The translations under genes and the position numbers were made by a program. Under the pieces are notes generated by a model. That model saw only the letters and a list, made by a program, of their open reading frames with translations, ran no database searches and had not been told where the DNA came from. A DNA stretch of 49,727 bases from positions 1 to 49,727 of the forward strand of contig QFQY01000035.1 of NCBI GenBank assembly GCA_003248805.1, read 5' to 3'. This stretch comes from Chelatococcus sp. (GTDB lineage: Bacteria > Pseudomonadota > Alphaproteobacteria > Rhizobiales > Beijerinckiaceae). Numbering within the stretch: position 1 is the first letter of the stretch; each line of letters starts with the position of its first letter. Below are positions 31,621 through 39,990 of this stretch, one piece after another.

Positions 31621-32217
31621 TCAGGTCGCGATGGTTTCCTTGTAGGCCGTCTGCCAGCCCCAGGCGCCGGAGCCGTAGCCGCGCTTGAGCACGCGCTCCT
31701 TGTAGATCGTGGCGATCATCTCGCTGTCACCGGCGAGAAGCGCCTTGGTCGAGCACATCTCGGCGCAGAGCGGCAGCTTGCCCTGGGCGAGACGGTTGGC
31801 GCCGTAGGCCGCATATTCGGCTGCCGAATTGTCGGCCAGCGGGCCGCCCGAGCAATAGGTGCACTTGTCCATCTTGCCGCGGGAGCCGAAGTTCCCGACG
31901 CGGGGGTACTGCGGCGCGCCGAACGGGCAGGCGTAGAAGCAGTAGCCGCAGCCGATGCACAGCTCCTTGGAGTGCAGCACCACGGCGTCGGCCGTGGTGT
32001 AGAAGCAGTTCACCGGACAGACCGCCGCGCAGGGTGCGTCGGTGCAGTGCATGCAGGCCATCGAGATCGAGCGCTCGCCGGGCTTGCCGTCGTTGATGGT
32101 GACGACACGGCGGCGATTGATGCCCCAGGGCACGTCGTGCTCGTTCTTGCAGGCCGTGACGCAGGCGTTGCACTCGATGCAGCGATCGGCGTCACAGAGG
32201 AATTTCATGCGGGCCAT
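31621..32217 (-). CDS. fdhB: Formate dehydrogenase beta subunit, four-cluster ferredoxin
   Basis: 198 residues from ATG 32217, with a GGGGAAGGA site. Cys groups for four [4Fe-4S] clusters are visible: CIECNACVTAC, CMHCTDAPCAAVCP, CIGCGYCFYACP and CTYC followed by later Cys (CAEMC). It carries electrons from the catalytic subunit to cytochrome b. It is shorter than E. coli FdnH/FdoH (about 290-300) because it lacks the C-terminal transmembrane anchor helix. It has no signal of its own, consistent with export together with the Tat-borne alpha subunit. Confidence 0.9.
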   Translation of the reverse strand: MARMKFLCDADRCIECNACVTACKNEHDVPWGINRRRVVTINDGKPGERSISMACMHCTDAPCAAVCPVNCFYTTADAVVLHSKELCIGCGYCFYACPFGAPQYPRVGNFGSRGKMDKCTYCSGGPLADNSAAEYAAYGANRLAQGKLPLCAEMCSTKALLAGDSEMIATIYKERVLKRGYGSGAWGWQTAYKETIAT

Positions 32218-32234
32218 GGTTCAGGTCCTTCCCC

Positions 32235-35186
32235 TCAAGCCGCCTGGATCTGACACAGGGTGGCCTTGCCCTCGTGCATGCCCGTGACCGGGTCATAGCC
32301 GTAGGTGGTCACGGTGTTGACGCTCTCGCCGAGCACGATGGGATCGGTGCCTTGCGGGTAGTTGCCGCGCTGGTCGACGCCCTGGTACCAGCCGCCGAAG
32401 TGGAACGGCATCCAGGCCACGCCCGGCCCGACACGCTCCGTCACCAGCGCCTTGACGCGGGTACGACCGCCCTCGGGACCCGCGACCCAGACCCAGCCGC
32501 CATCGACGATGCCGCGCTGGCTCGCATCCCTGGGGTTGATCTCGACGAACATGTCCTGCTGCAGCTCGGCGAGCCACTTGTTCGAGCGCGTCTCCTCGCC
32601 GCCGCCTTCGTACTCGACCAGGCGCCCCGAGGTGAGGATGATCGGGAAGCTCTTGGCCAGCCCCTTGTCGACCGCGCCCTTCTGGTAGGTCGTATGCAGG
32701 TTGGGCATGCGCAGCGTGCGCTCGTCGGGCCGCGCCGGATACTTCGCGACGAGGTCCGGGCGCGGCGTGTAGATCGGCTCGCGATGCACCGGCACCGGAT
32801 CGGGCAGGTTCCAGGCGATGGCGCGGGCCTTGCCGTTGCCGAACGGGCAGACGTTCTTCTCGAGGCAGACGCGCTGGATGCCGCCGGAGAGGTCGGTCGA
32901 CCAGCTCACCCCGCCGGGATTGGCGCCGCCGATCCGCTCGATCGTGGCCCTCTCCTCCGCGGTCAGTTCGGCATCCCAGCCGAGGCGCTGGAAGACGGCG
33001 TAGGTGAACTCAGGATAGCCGTCCTGAATCGGGGAATCGAGGTTCCAGGAGTTCTGCGCCAGCAGGGTCTCGCCGTTGCGCTCCAGGCCGAAGCGCGGCC
33101 GGAAGGCGCCGCCTCCGTCCATCATGCGCAGATTGGTGTTGTAGAGGATGTGGGTGCCGGGGTGACGCAGCTCGGGCTTGCCCCAGCACGGCCAGGGCAG
33201 GCCGTAATAGTCGCCGCCGACCCCCGCGACGTCCTTGGGCGCGCGCAGCGAGACGATGTCGAACTTGTCCTGGTTCGCCATATGCGCCTTGAGGCGCTCG
33301 GGCGACTGTCCGGTGTAGCCGGTCGACCAGCCGCCGCGGTTGATCTCGCGCAGGATGGATTCCGCCGACGGCTCGTCGCCGAACTTGCCCTTCACCAGTT
33401 CGAGATTCTTGAACATCTCCTGGGCGAAGCCGAGCTTCTGGGCAAATTTGTAGATGATCCAGTAGTCGTTGCCGGACTCGAAGATCGGTTCGACGATCTT
33501 CTCGCCCCATTGCACCGAGCGGTTGGACGCCGTGCGCGACCCGTCGCATTCGAAGCTCGTGCAGGCCGGCAGCACATAGGTGCCGTCCTTGCGGTCGTGC
33601 AGCGAGACGAAATTGGTCGGATGCGGATCGACGATGACCAGCAGGTCGAGCTTGCTCAGCCCCTCCACCGCCCCCGGCACACGCGGGATGGTGTTGCCGC
33701 CATGGCCCATGACGAACATGGCCTTGACGTTGTCCTGCTGGTCGACGAGGTCCGGCGACAGCAGCGTCGCGTCGAACCAGCGCGTCGAGGGCAGGCCGGA
33801 GACCTCCATGTTCTCCTTGCGGGTGCGCGGCTTGCGCCCGCCCTTGGCCGGCACTTCGTCGAAGCGCGAGACGAAATAGTCGTAAGGAACGTCCCAGACG
33901 CGCGCCCAATGGCGCCAGGCCCCCTCGACCAGCCCGTAATAGAGCGGCAGGTTGCCGACATCGAGACCGAGATCGGTCGCGCCCTGCACGTTGGTGTGGC
34001 CGCGGAAGATGTTGGCGCCGGTGCCCGGCGCCCCGACGTTACCGGTCAGCAGCAGCAGGTTGCAGTAGGCGCGCACGTTCGCCGTGCCGACCGTGTGCTG
34101 GGTCGCGCCCATGCACCAGATCAGCGTCGAGGGCTTTTCCGTCGCGAACAGCTTGGCGACGCGCTCGAGTTGCGCGCCGGGAACGCCGGTGACGTCCTCG
34201 ACCGTCTTCGGGTCCCACTTCTCGACTTCCTTGAGCACCTCAGACATGCCGTAGACGCGCTTGGCGAGGAAGTCCTTGTCCTCCCAGCCATTCTTCACGA
34301 TGTGCCACATCAGGCCCCAGATGACCGGGATGTCGGTGCCGGAGCGGATGCGGACATATTCCGTTGCATGCGCCGCCGTGCGGGTCATGCGCGGGTCGAT
34401 CACGATCATGTTCGCGCGGTTGATCTCCTTGCCCGTCAGCACGTGCTGGAGCGAGACCGGGTGCGCCTCCGCCGGGTTGCCGCCCATGATGATCATGGTC
34501 TTGGCGTTGCGGATGTCGTTGTAGGAGTTGGTCTGGGCGCCGTAGCCCCAGGTATTGGCGACGCCGGCGACCGTGGTCGAGTGGCAGATGCGGGCCTGGT
34601 GGTCGACGTTGTTCGTGCCCCAGAAGGCGGCGAACTTGCGGAAGAGATAGGCCGCCTCGTTGGTGAACTTGGCCGAGCCGAGCATGTAGACGGAATCGGC
34701 GCCCGCCTTGGCCCGCAGCTCGAGCATCTTGTCGCCGATCTCGTTGAACGCCTGGTCCCACGAGATCCGCTGCCACTGCCCGCCGGACAGCTTCATCGGA
34801 TATTTGACCCGCCGCTCGCCATGGACGATCTCGCGGACCGAGGCGCCCTTGGCACAATGCGTGCCGCGGTTGATCGGGCTTTCCCAGGCCGGCTCCTGGC
34901 CGGTCCAGACGCCGTTCTGCACCTCGGCCTTCACGGTGCAGCCGACCGAGCAGTGCGTGCAGATGTTCTTCTTGATGGTGATCGGCACGCCGGGCTGCGG
35001 ATGCGCCACCGCCTCGGCCCGGCGGACGGAGCCGAGCGTCAGCGCACCGACGGCGATGGCGCCGGCCGCGGTCAGGCCCGAGCGGGCGAGGAACGTGCGG
35101 CGATCCATCACGCCGGAAGTGAGCCCGCCGGCGAGACCGGCGAGGCGCGCGCGGGCGGCGTCCTGTGACTTACGCTTGATCAGCAT
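32235..35186 (-). CDS. fdhA: Formate dehydrogenase catalytic subunit (Mo/W-bis-MGD, Cys type)
   Basis: 983 residues from ATG 35186, with GGGGAGGG upstream. A Tat signal (DRRTFLARSG, RR at 29-30) precedes the mature protein. The N-terminal [4Fe-4S] cluster is held by Cys76, 79, 83 (CTHCSVGC) and Cys111 (THCAKG). The metal ligand is Cys201 next to His202 in ARICHSTTVAGVA, where E. coli FdnG/FdoG has selenocysteine, so no UGA readthrough is needed. A C-terminal molybdopterin-binding domain with EINPRDASQRGIVDG closes the protein. It oxidises formate to CO2 in the periplasm. Linked tupBCA suggests that tungsten may replace molybdenum, which sequence alone cannot decide. Confidence 0.93.
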   Translation of the reverse strand: MLIKRKSQDAARARLAGLAGGLTSGVMDRRTFLARSGLTAAGAIAVGALTLGSVRRAEAVAHPQPGVPITIKKNICTHCSVGCTVKAEVQNGVWTGQEPAWESPINRGTHCAKGASVREIVHGERRVKYPMKLSGGQWQRISWDQAFNEIGDKMLELRAKAGADSVYMLGSAKFTNEAAYLFRKFAAFWGTNNVDHQARICHSTTVAGVANTWGYGAQTNSYNDIRNAKTMIIMGGNPAEAHPVSLQHVLTGKEINRANMIVIDPRMTRTAAHATEYVRIRSGTDIPVIWGLMWHIVKNGWEDKDFLAKRVYGMSEVLKEVEKWDPKTVEDVTGVPGAQLERVAKLFATEKPSTLIWCMGATQHTVGTANVRAYCNLLLLTGNVGAPGTGANIFRGHTNVQGATDLGLDVGNLPLYYGLVEGAWRHWARVWDVPYDYFVSRFDEVPAKGGRKPRTRKENMEVSGLPSTRWFDATLLSPDLVDQQDNVKAMFVMGHGGNTIPRVPGAVEGLSKLDLLVIVDPHPTNFVSLHDRKDGTYVLPACTSFECDGSRTASNRSVQWGEKIVEPIFESGNDYWIIYKFAQKLGFAQEMFKNLELVKGKFGDEPSAESILREINRGGWSTGYTGQSPERLKAHMANQDKFDIVSLRAPKDVAGVGGDYYGLPWPCWGKPELRHPGTHILYNTNLRMMDGGGAFRPRFGLERNGETLLAQNSWNLDSPIQDGYPEFTYAVFQRLGWDAELTAEERATIERIGGANPGGVSWSTDLSGGIQRVCLEKNVCPFGNGKARAIAWNLPDPVPVHREPIYTPRPDLVAKYPARPDERTLRMPNLHTTYQKGAVDKGLAKSFPIILTSGRLVEYEGGGEETRSNKWLAELQQDMFVEINPRDASQRGIVDGGWVWVAGPEGGRTRVKALVTERVGPGVAWMPFHFGGWYQGVDQRGNYPQGTDPIVLGESVNTVTTYGYDPVTGMHEGKATLCQIQAA

Positions 35187-35198
35187 GTCGCCCTCCCC

Positions 35199-35423
35199 TC
35201 AATAACGGTTCGTACGGTAGAAGGCCTGCACATCGGGCGAATTGGGCTGGTAGCGCGCCTTCGTCCGCTCGTCGCGGTTCTCGCGCTCGGCCGGCTGCTG
35301 CGCCACCGCGCTCTCGGCAGCGACCGCTCCGACGGCGGCTGCGCCCGCCACGGTCATCGCCTTCAGGAAGTCACGGCGAGCGGGAGCGGCCGTGGTCTGC
35401 GATTGCTTGGCGTCACCCGACAT
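35199..35423 (-). CDS. Small twin-arginine peptide of the formate dehydrogenase operon
   Basis: 74 residues from ATG 35423, with GGAGGG upstream. It consists of a Tat signal (APARRDFLKAMTVAGAAA, cleavage near AVAQQ) followed by a charged, Tyr-containing tail of about 30 residues. Such short Tat proteins are regularly found just before fdhA in alpha- and betaproteobacteria. It could travel with the folded enzyme or recruit it to the Tat translocon. No catalytic motif is present. The gap to fdhA is 12 nt. Confidence 0.82.
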   Translation of the reverse strand: MSGDAKQSQTTAAPARRDFLKAMTVAGAAAVGAVAAESAVAQQPAERENRDERTKARYQPNSPDVQAFYRTNRY

Positions 35424-35453
35424 GGTCCACCCTCCGTCCTGTTTCCCGCGCCG

Positions 35454-36317
35454 TCAGGCGTCGAAGGAAAAGGCTTCTTCCTCGATTTCCATGAACAGCC
35501 GGCCCACGGCGCCGACGGCGGCGTAGAACGGCCGCTCCCGCATCACTTCCAGATCGGCGAAGAACCGCGCCGCCCACGGCTTCAGATGAGCCGTAAAGAA
35601 CGCCTTCTCCGTCTCGTAGCCCTCGCCGATCTCGCGCGCGGCGAGGTTCGACATCACGTCGAACAGAAGGGCGATGTGATCCTCCGGCTCGCGCGAACCG
35701 TCCTGGCGGACCATGCCGAGCTCGACGAAGGCGGCCCGCACCTCGGCCAGCGGCCGCTCGTGCAGGAAGCCGGTCAGATAATACGATGCGTAGGGCAGCA
35801 GCTCGGACCGGCCGAGCCCGACGAAGAGGTTGAAGAACTCCCGCCCGGCGCTCTCCACCGACGTCTGGCTCGCCGCCTGCGCCAGCCGCAGATGAGCCAT
35901 CCCGAGCGGGGATGCGTCGCCCGTCAGTTCGGCGACGCTCTCCAGCACGGCCGCGGTCGGCGCCTTGAACAGCAGCAGCGCGAGCAGGCCGTACTCCGCC
36001 GCCCGCAGCCGGTCCATCTCGTCGACATCGTCGCTCTTGGCCTTTTCGCGGGCAGCGTCCATGGCCAGAGCCATGCGCGTCGGTGCCTCGGGGTAGAGGT
36101 CCGGCCGCAGCAGATGCCGGCCGACGCCGCACACCTTCTCGATTTCGAGAACGCGTTCGGCCGGCACGCGGCGCCAGCTCGAGACAGACGGCTGCGAAAT
36201 CCCCAGCGCCCGGGCGAGCGCCCCGACACCGCCGACAGCCTTGATCGCATCCTCCAAACCCTGCTCGCGCAAGATCACATCCGTCTTTTCTGGCCGCGTC
36301 GCGATGCGACGCCGCAA
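35454..36317 (-). CDS. TorD-family chaperone fused to a Cro/YdaS-like HTH domain
   Basis: 287 residues as drawn (TTG 36317). A GTG at 36278 or TTG at 36272 would still include the HTH, and none has a clear ribosome site. Residues about 20-65 form a Cro-like HTH: DAIKAVGGVGALARALGISQ, then SVSSWRRVPAERVLEIEKV. Residues about 95-280 are an all-helical TorD/DmsD-like chaperone: RLRAAEYGLLALLL, AGREFFNLFVGLGRSELLPY, SYYLTGFLHERPLAEVRA and DHIALLFDVMSNLAAREIG. TorD proteins bind the Tat signal of molybdoenzymes and hold the apoenzyme for cofactor insertion; FdhA is the obvious client, being the next large gene. The fused DNA-binding domain suggests that the free chaperone also regulates transcription. 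Confidence 0.83.
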   Translation of the reverse strand: MRRRIATRPEKTDVILREQGLEDAIKAVGGVGALARALGISQPSVSSWRRVPAERVLEIEKVCGVGRHLLRPDLYPEAPTRMALAMDAAREKAKSDDVDEMDRLRAAEYGLLALLLFKAPTAAVLESVAELTGDASPLGMAHLRLAQAASQTSVESAGREFFNLFVGLGRSELLPYASYYLTGFLHERPLAEVRAAFVELGMVRQDGSREPEDHIALLFDVMSNLAAREIGEGYETEKAFFTAHLKPWAARFFADLEVMRERPFYAAVGAVGRLFMEIEEEAFSFDA

Positions 36318-36335
36318 CCGGGCGCATAGGCTGCG

Positions 36336-36362
36336 CCTGTTTCTATTTGGAATAGGTACAGG
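36336..36362. promoter_or_regulatory. 27-bp dyad upstream of the HTH-TorD gene
   Basis: CCTGT (36336-36340) pairs with ACAGG (36358-36362), and CTATT (36343-36347) with AATAG (36351-36355), around a TGG centre; only the two spacer dinucleotides break symmetry. It lies 20-85 nt before the possible starts of the HTH-TorD gene, where a promoter would be. Its form is that of a Cro-like repressor operator. Binding by the HTH-TorD protein itself is inference. A transcription terminator is less likely, since no U-tract follows. Confidence 0.55.
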
Positions 36363-36399
36363 CTATGGCCGAAGCAGGCAAGCCGGATCGGCGCGCGAC

Positions 36400-37020
36400 C
36401 TAACCCGGAAGGGCGCGCCCATGCCGCCGGACGACCGGGCGCAAGTCGTTCCGATCACTCGTATTATTGTGCGCCGCAGCATGGTCGGCGGCCGGGAACA
36501 CGGCTGCGCGAGGAGGCTCGGAGGCGATGGCTATGGCCGGGTTCTCCCGAGCGGCCGCCTCGCCGTCGCCGGCCGAGGCGTCGGGCTCGGCCTCCTCGGG
36601 CGATGGCCGCCCGAGCGCACGGTCGAACATCGCGGCGACTTCCCGAACAGCCTCGCTGGAGGTCTCCATCGGTCCGAAGCCCGGCGCCGCGCCGAGCGTG
36701 TTGTAGTCATAGGCGTAATCGAGCGCCGGATCGACATAGCCGCTGATCGCCGGGTCGAGCAGCCACATTCGCTGCAATGCGGCATTCCGGAGCGCGGTCG
36801 GGACCCAAGGCTGCATGAAGGCTGCGACACTCTGCCCCGGCACGAGTTCGTCCAGCCGCGGCAGTTCGGCAAGGCGTTCCTCGAGGGACTTGCCGTCGGT
36901 TCCCGTCTCTTCGGGAGCGCCCGCCTCGATGGCCGCCGGCTCCGGCACCGGAGCGGGAGCCTCCGCGCCGCGCTTCAGCCGCGACCAGCGCGACAGAAAG
37001 CCGCCGCCATCCTCGCTCAC
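36400..37020 (-). CDS. DUF3306 protein of the formate dehydrogenase operon
   Basis: 206 residues, ATG 37020 overlapping the preceding DUF3305 stop by 4 nt. It opens FLSRWSRLKR and carries DLDELV-like LPRLDELVPGQSVAAFMQPWVP, ALRNAALQRMWLLDPAI, and GYVDPALDYAYDYN, the DUF3306 signature. The C-terminal part from about 125 is low-complexity, Ala/Glu/Pro-rich. There is no signal or membrane span. The family is confined to formate dehydrogenase clusters in proteobacteria, where its role is undefined; assembly or cofactor delivery is the usual guess. Confidence 0.82.
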   Translation of the reverse strand: MSEDGGGFLSRWSRLKRGAEAPAPVPEPAAIEAGAPEETGTDGKSLEERLAELPRLDELVPGQSVAAFMQPWVPTALRNAALQRMWLLDPAISGYVDPALDYAYDYNTLGAAPGFGPMETSSEAVREVAAMFDRALGRPSPEEAEPDASAGDGEAAARENPAIAIASEPPRAAVFPAADHAAAHNNTSDRNDLRPVVRRHGRALPG

Positions 37021-37535
37021 GGCTGCCCCCGCGGCGACCGTCGCGCGGGATGGCCGACCCCGTATTCGGGCTCGGCATAAGGATCGGCGCGATCGCGCTT
37101 GCGTTTGTGGAAGGGCTGCTCGACATGGTTGGCGTCGACGAAGGCCTGAAGTTCGACAGCGATCTCGTGCGGCATCGGCAGCGCCTCGACCTTGTCGGTG
37201 ATCACATCGACGAACGCTTCGCCCTCATAGGGATCGACCGTCGCGCCGGCGACATGCCAGAGGCCGCCGTCGCCTTCGCGCAGGGCGACCCAGACGGACG
37301 GTTTCGCCGAGGCGAGGTTGTCGCGGTAGTGGGACGTCTCGCCGGAGTGAAAGCCGAGTTCGACCGGGCCGAGATACCAGCGTTCGACGCGCCCCTCGGA
37401 GCCGATGAGCGTTCCCGGCGGGACAGCCGGCAGGCCCGGCAGCACCGCCTCCGGCGTCCACTCGAAATCGACCCACGGATTGTCGAGCCTGCGCTTGATG
37501 GCGACGATGCCGACGGTGAGATGCTGTACGGGCAT
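37017..37535 (-). CDS. DUF3305 protein of the formate dehydrogenase operon
   Basis: 172 residues from ATG 37535. Conserved pattern: VGIVAIKRRLDNPWVDFEW, LGPVELGFHSGETSHYRDNL, PSVWVALREG, and ADPYAEPEYGVGH-type tail (KRKRDRADPYAEP). It is a soluble small protein with no known catalytic motif, always found beside DUF3306 in formate dehydrogenase operons. Function is unknown; co-occurrence implies a role in FDH maturation. Confidence 0.82.
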   Translation of the reverse strand: MPVQHLTVGIVAIKRRLDNPWVDFEWTPEAVLPGLPAVPPGTLIGSEGRVERWYLGPVELGFHSGETSHYRDNLASAKPSVWVALREGDGGLWHVAGATVDPYEGEAFVDVITDKVEALPMPHEIAVELQAFVDANHVEQPFHKRKRDRADPYAEPEYGVGHPARRSPRGQP

Positions 37536-37544
37536 GGACGATCC

Positions 37545-38582
37545 TCAGGCTGCGAGCGCACCGGCCAGCGGCAGGCCCGCGATGAGGTTCTGCGGCTTCA
37601 CCCTCAGGACCATGTCGTCTCCGACCGCCATGAGAAGATAGACCGGCTTTCCGGCCATTTTCGGGGCGACGACGCGCTGATCGCCGAAATCGAGCCGGAA
37701 CAACCCGCAGATGCGGCCGTGGTCGGCCGGATCGACCGGCTCGCCCTTCCACAGCCGGTTGCCGATCGCCGTCGCCTCGGCGTCGAGCCCGACGAACCAG
37801 CGCCAGTCGGCGTCGTCGATGCGCTCGATCGCCGAGACCTTCGTTTCGATGGCGAGCATATGCGCGATCCAGACCTCGACGACCCGGCAGAAGGCCGCGC
37901 GCGAGCGGGCGTCGCCGCCGAAGTTGAGGACCATCGAGAAGGCGTCGGAGCGCGACCAGTAGCTCGGCGCCGTCTCCTCCGTCATGACGTCGAGCTGTCC
38001 GATCCCGTCTTGTCCCAGCATCGCCGCCAGCGGGGCGCTGTGCATCATCCCCTGCCGCTCGGCCTCGAGCTCCTCGACGAGCTCGAGATCGGCGAAGAGC
38101 AGCGTGCCGTCCTTGAACGAGGCCTTCTGCGGACGGAAGAAGAGCTCGGCGGCGCGCAGCACGAACGGGTCCTCGCAGCCGTCGAGCGCGCCGCGCAGGA
38201 TCAGGTGGACGAGCTGGTTCAGAAACAGCGGCGGTACCTGCACGCCCTTGCGGACGATCGAAAGATAGGCCGCCTCGAGGGAAGGGTGACTCAGCAGCCG
38301 ATCGCGAAAGCCGATCATGAACTGCCAGTTCTCGCGGGCGTCGGCATCGGCCAACACCTCGATCATGGCCCGGGTGACGGGCAGGCGCGGCTGCTCCATC
38401 AGCGCGGAATGCAGGGCGCGCTCGGCCTCGCAGGCATCCTCGGGCGGCACCAGTTCGGGGCGCGCCAGATAGGCGAGAATGATCTCGTCGGTGATCGCCA
38501 GCCCGCCGCCATCGGTCAGGCGGGTCATGTGATGGCCGGACGAGACCCAGAATTCGGTGACCGTTCGCGTCTGCGCCGTCAT
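37545..38582 (-). CDS. DUF6352 protein of the formate dehydrogenase operon
   Basis: 345 residues from ATG 38582 (4-nt overlap with the upstream gene; 9 nt before DUF3305). It begins VTEFWVSSGHHMTRLTDGGG and is largely helical: ITDEIILAYLARPELVPPED, ERALHSALMEQPRLPV, and MIGFRDRLLSHPSLEAAYLS. It has no signal, no metal-binding Cys cluster and no nucleotide motif. I recognise it as the DUF6352-type protein of alphaproteobacterial formate dehydrogenase clusters. Its biochemical role is unknown. Confidence 0.72.
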   Translation of the reverse strand: MTAQTRTVTEFWVSSGHHMTRLTDGGGLAITDEIILAYLARPELVPPEDACEAERALHSALMEQPRLPVTRAMIEVLADADARENWQFMIGFRDRLLSHPSLEAAYLSIVRKGVQVPPLFLNQLVHLILRGALDGCEDPFVLRAAELFFRPQKASFKDGTLLFADLELVEELEAERQGMMHSAPLAAMLGQDGIGQLDVMTEETAPSYWSRSDAFSMVLNFGGDARSRAAFCRVVEVWIAHMLAIETKVSAIERIDDADWRWFVGLDAEATAIGNRLWKGEPVDPADHGRICGLFRLDFGDQRVVAPKMAGKPVYLLMAVGDDMVLRVKPQNLIAGLPLAGALAA

Positions 38583-39136
38583 TTGCGGTCCGCCATCATG
38601 TCGATCAGATCCACTCGTTCCCGCGCCTCGTCATCGTCGCCGACGACCTCGTGAAAGCTGAAGGCGCGCGCATGGGCGTGCAGGTCGTCGAGCCCCGGAA
38701 CGCGCGCCCGCGCCGCGAGCGTGCGGAACTGCTCGCGCAGCTCTCCGTTCTCGATGGCGCGGTGCAGGGCCACCAGAGTGCCCTCGTCGTGCTCCGCGAG
38801 GCTCGCCGCGAACGCGATCTCCTCTTCCGCCGCGGCCCGTGCCGTGGCGATATCGGGCGCGCCGAGGCGTTCCATCAGCCGCAGGGCCAGCGCCTCGACG
38901 GCGCCCTCGCGCTCCTCGGCGCGGGCGGGCTGGACGACCGCGAGCGTCGAAAAGCCGAAGGAGTCCACGCCGACGAAACCGGCGCGGAAGGCCGCGCGCT
39001 CCTTGCCGGCGAAGCTCTCCGGATCGCGCCCCCAGAACAGGAAGGAGCCGGTCACGGCCCATTCGCCGGGCTCCGCCGCCGCGGGAAAGACGAAGGTGTC
39101 CGACGGGTCGAGCCTGATGGTCCGCAGAAGCTTCAC
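38579..39136 (-). CDS. DUF6505 protein of the formate dehydrogenase operon
   Basis: 185 residues starting at GTG 39136, which overlaps the stop of the upstream ligase-like gene (GTGA), the pattern used throughout this operon; ATG 39169 would overlap the previous gene by 37 nt. Sequence: LLRTIRLDPSDTFVFPAAA, EWAVTGSFLFWG, then FRAGFVGVDSFGFSTLAVV and a helical acidic C-terminus. It has no catalytic motif or signal peptide. Co-conserved with FDH genes; role unknown. Confidence 0.72.
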   Translation of the reverse strand: MKLLRTIRLDPSDTFVFPAAAEPGEWAVTGSFLFWGRDPESFAGKERAAFRAGFVGVDSFGFSTLAVVQPARAEEREGAVEALALRLMERLGAPDIATARAAAEEEIAFAASLAEHDEGTLVALHRAIENGELREQFRTLAARARVPGLDDLHAHARAFSFHEVVGDDDEARERVDLIDMMADRK

Positions 39137-39882
39137 AGCCGGGGCGCTCCCGTCGCGGGGTCGAGCCATGTCACCGCCGCGAGCGCGGGCAGGAGCGGCA
39201 GGATCGTGTCGGCCGAGCCGCCGGCCAGCCGGATACGAAGGTCGCCGTTCGGGGTGAGGGACAGCGTGTCGCCGGAGCGCTGACGGGCGATCCGGGCGAC
39301 GTAATCCGCGAGGATCGGCCCGTATCCGGCACTGCGCCAGATATCGACCTGGAGCATGAGGAAGCGGGCGAAGCTCTCGACGATCACTGACGGGCCGGCG
39401 CCCTCGAAGCCCTCATCCTCCAGCGCCGCCGCCTCCGGTGCCTGCCCGGGCTCGACATCGCCGGGCAGAGCGAGCCTGACCACGGCGCCGAAGACCAGCC
39501 AGTCCGGCACGTCCCCCTCGTCGCAGCCTGCCGGCCAGCCCAGCCTCCCGCCACCGACGAGGCCGGCGTTGAAGCGCAGCGCGTCCGGCCAGTCGAAGGC
39601 GATCGCGCGATCGGGCGGACAATGGGCCGCGACCGCCTGAAGCAGCGCGTTCATGCCCATGAAGAAGCTCTTGCGGCACTCGGCCAGCGGCGCGTCCGGC
39701 TCCAGGACGACGGCGAACTCCGCCACGTCGAACCGCCGCACCCAGACGAGCGTCCCTGCTCCCTCCCGCGCGGCGACGCGGCACGCATGCGCATAGGCAT
39801 CGCCCGATTCGCGCAGGGCCAGCAGATCGAAGCCGGGCGGCAGATCGAGCCTTTCGGAGGCGTTCAGGGCGGCGAGACTCAT
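39133..39882 (-). CDS. Biotin/lipoate protein ligase-family protein (first gene of FDH run)
   Basis: 249 residues from ATG 39882. The fold of the biotin/lipoate A/B ligase family is suggested by GTLVWVRRFDVAEFAVVLEP, then AVAAHCPPDRAIAFDWPDAL and the Gly-rich GLVGGGRLGWPAG loop. The usual catalytic lysine context (KxPND for BirA) appears only as WPDALRFN, so ligase activity is uncertain. A C-terminal DUF4444-like part contains SLTPNGDLRIRLAG. It is the first gene of the leftward series ending with fdhC. It may handle an acyl or cofactor step in FDH maturation, but no known FDH carries lipoate or biotin. Confidence 0.6.
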   Translation of the reverse strand: MSLAALNASERLDLPPGFDLLALRESGDAYAHACRVAAREGAGTLVWVRRFDVAEFAVVLEPDAPLAECRKSFFMGMNALLQAVAAHCPPDRAIAFDWPDALRFNAGLVGGGRLGWPAGCDEGDVPDWLVFGAVVRLALPGDVEPGQAPEAAALEDEGFEGAGPSVIVESFARFLMLQVDIWRSAGYGPILADYVARIARQRSGDTLSLTPNGDLRIRLAGGSADTILPLLPALAAVTWLDPATGAPRL

Positions 39883-39924
39883 CCGGCAATCCGGGGTTCT
39901 GGCGATGCTGCGCGCCAGCTGTTT

Positions 39925-39942
39925 GTTTGGATCGATTCAAAC
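39925..39942. promoter_or_regulatory. 18-bp dyad in the divergent FDH promoter region
   Basis: GTTTGGATCGATTCAAAC is symmetrical at 16 of 18 positions. It lies between the leftward formate dehydrogenase run (start 39882) and the rightward polyferredoxin gene (start 39991), close to where a promoter for either would be. A related sequence occurs at 43453-43470 before another unit of the region. It is a candidate operator for a shared regulator that is not encoded within this gap. Confidence 0.5.
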
Positions 39943-39990
39943 ATATAGATATTCGACGTGGCTGGAAGAGCCGCCCCACCGGAGACGACA

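Noticed and set aside
32235..35186. Possible selenocysteine in the catalytic subunit
   Set aside because: The ligand position is a normal Cys codon within an uninterrupted frame.
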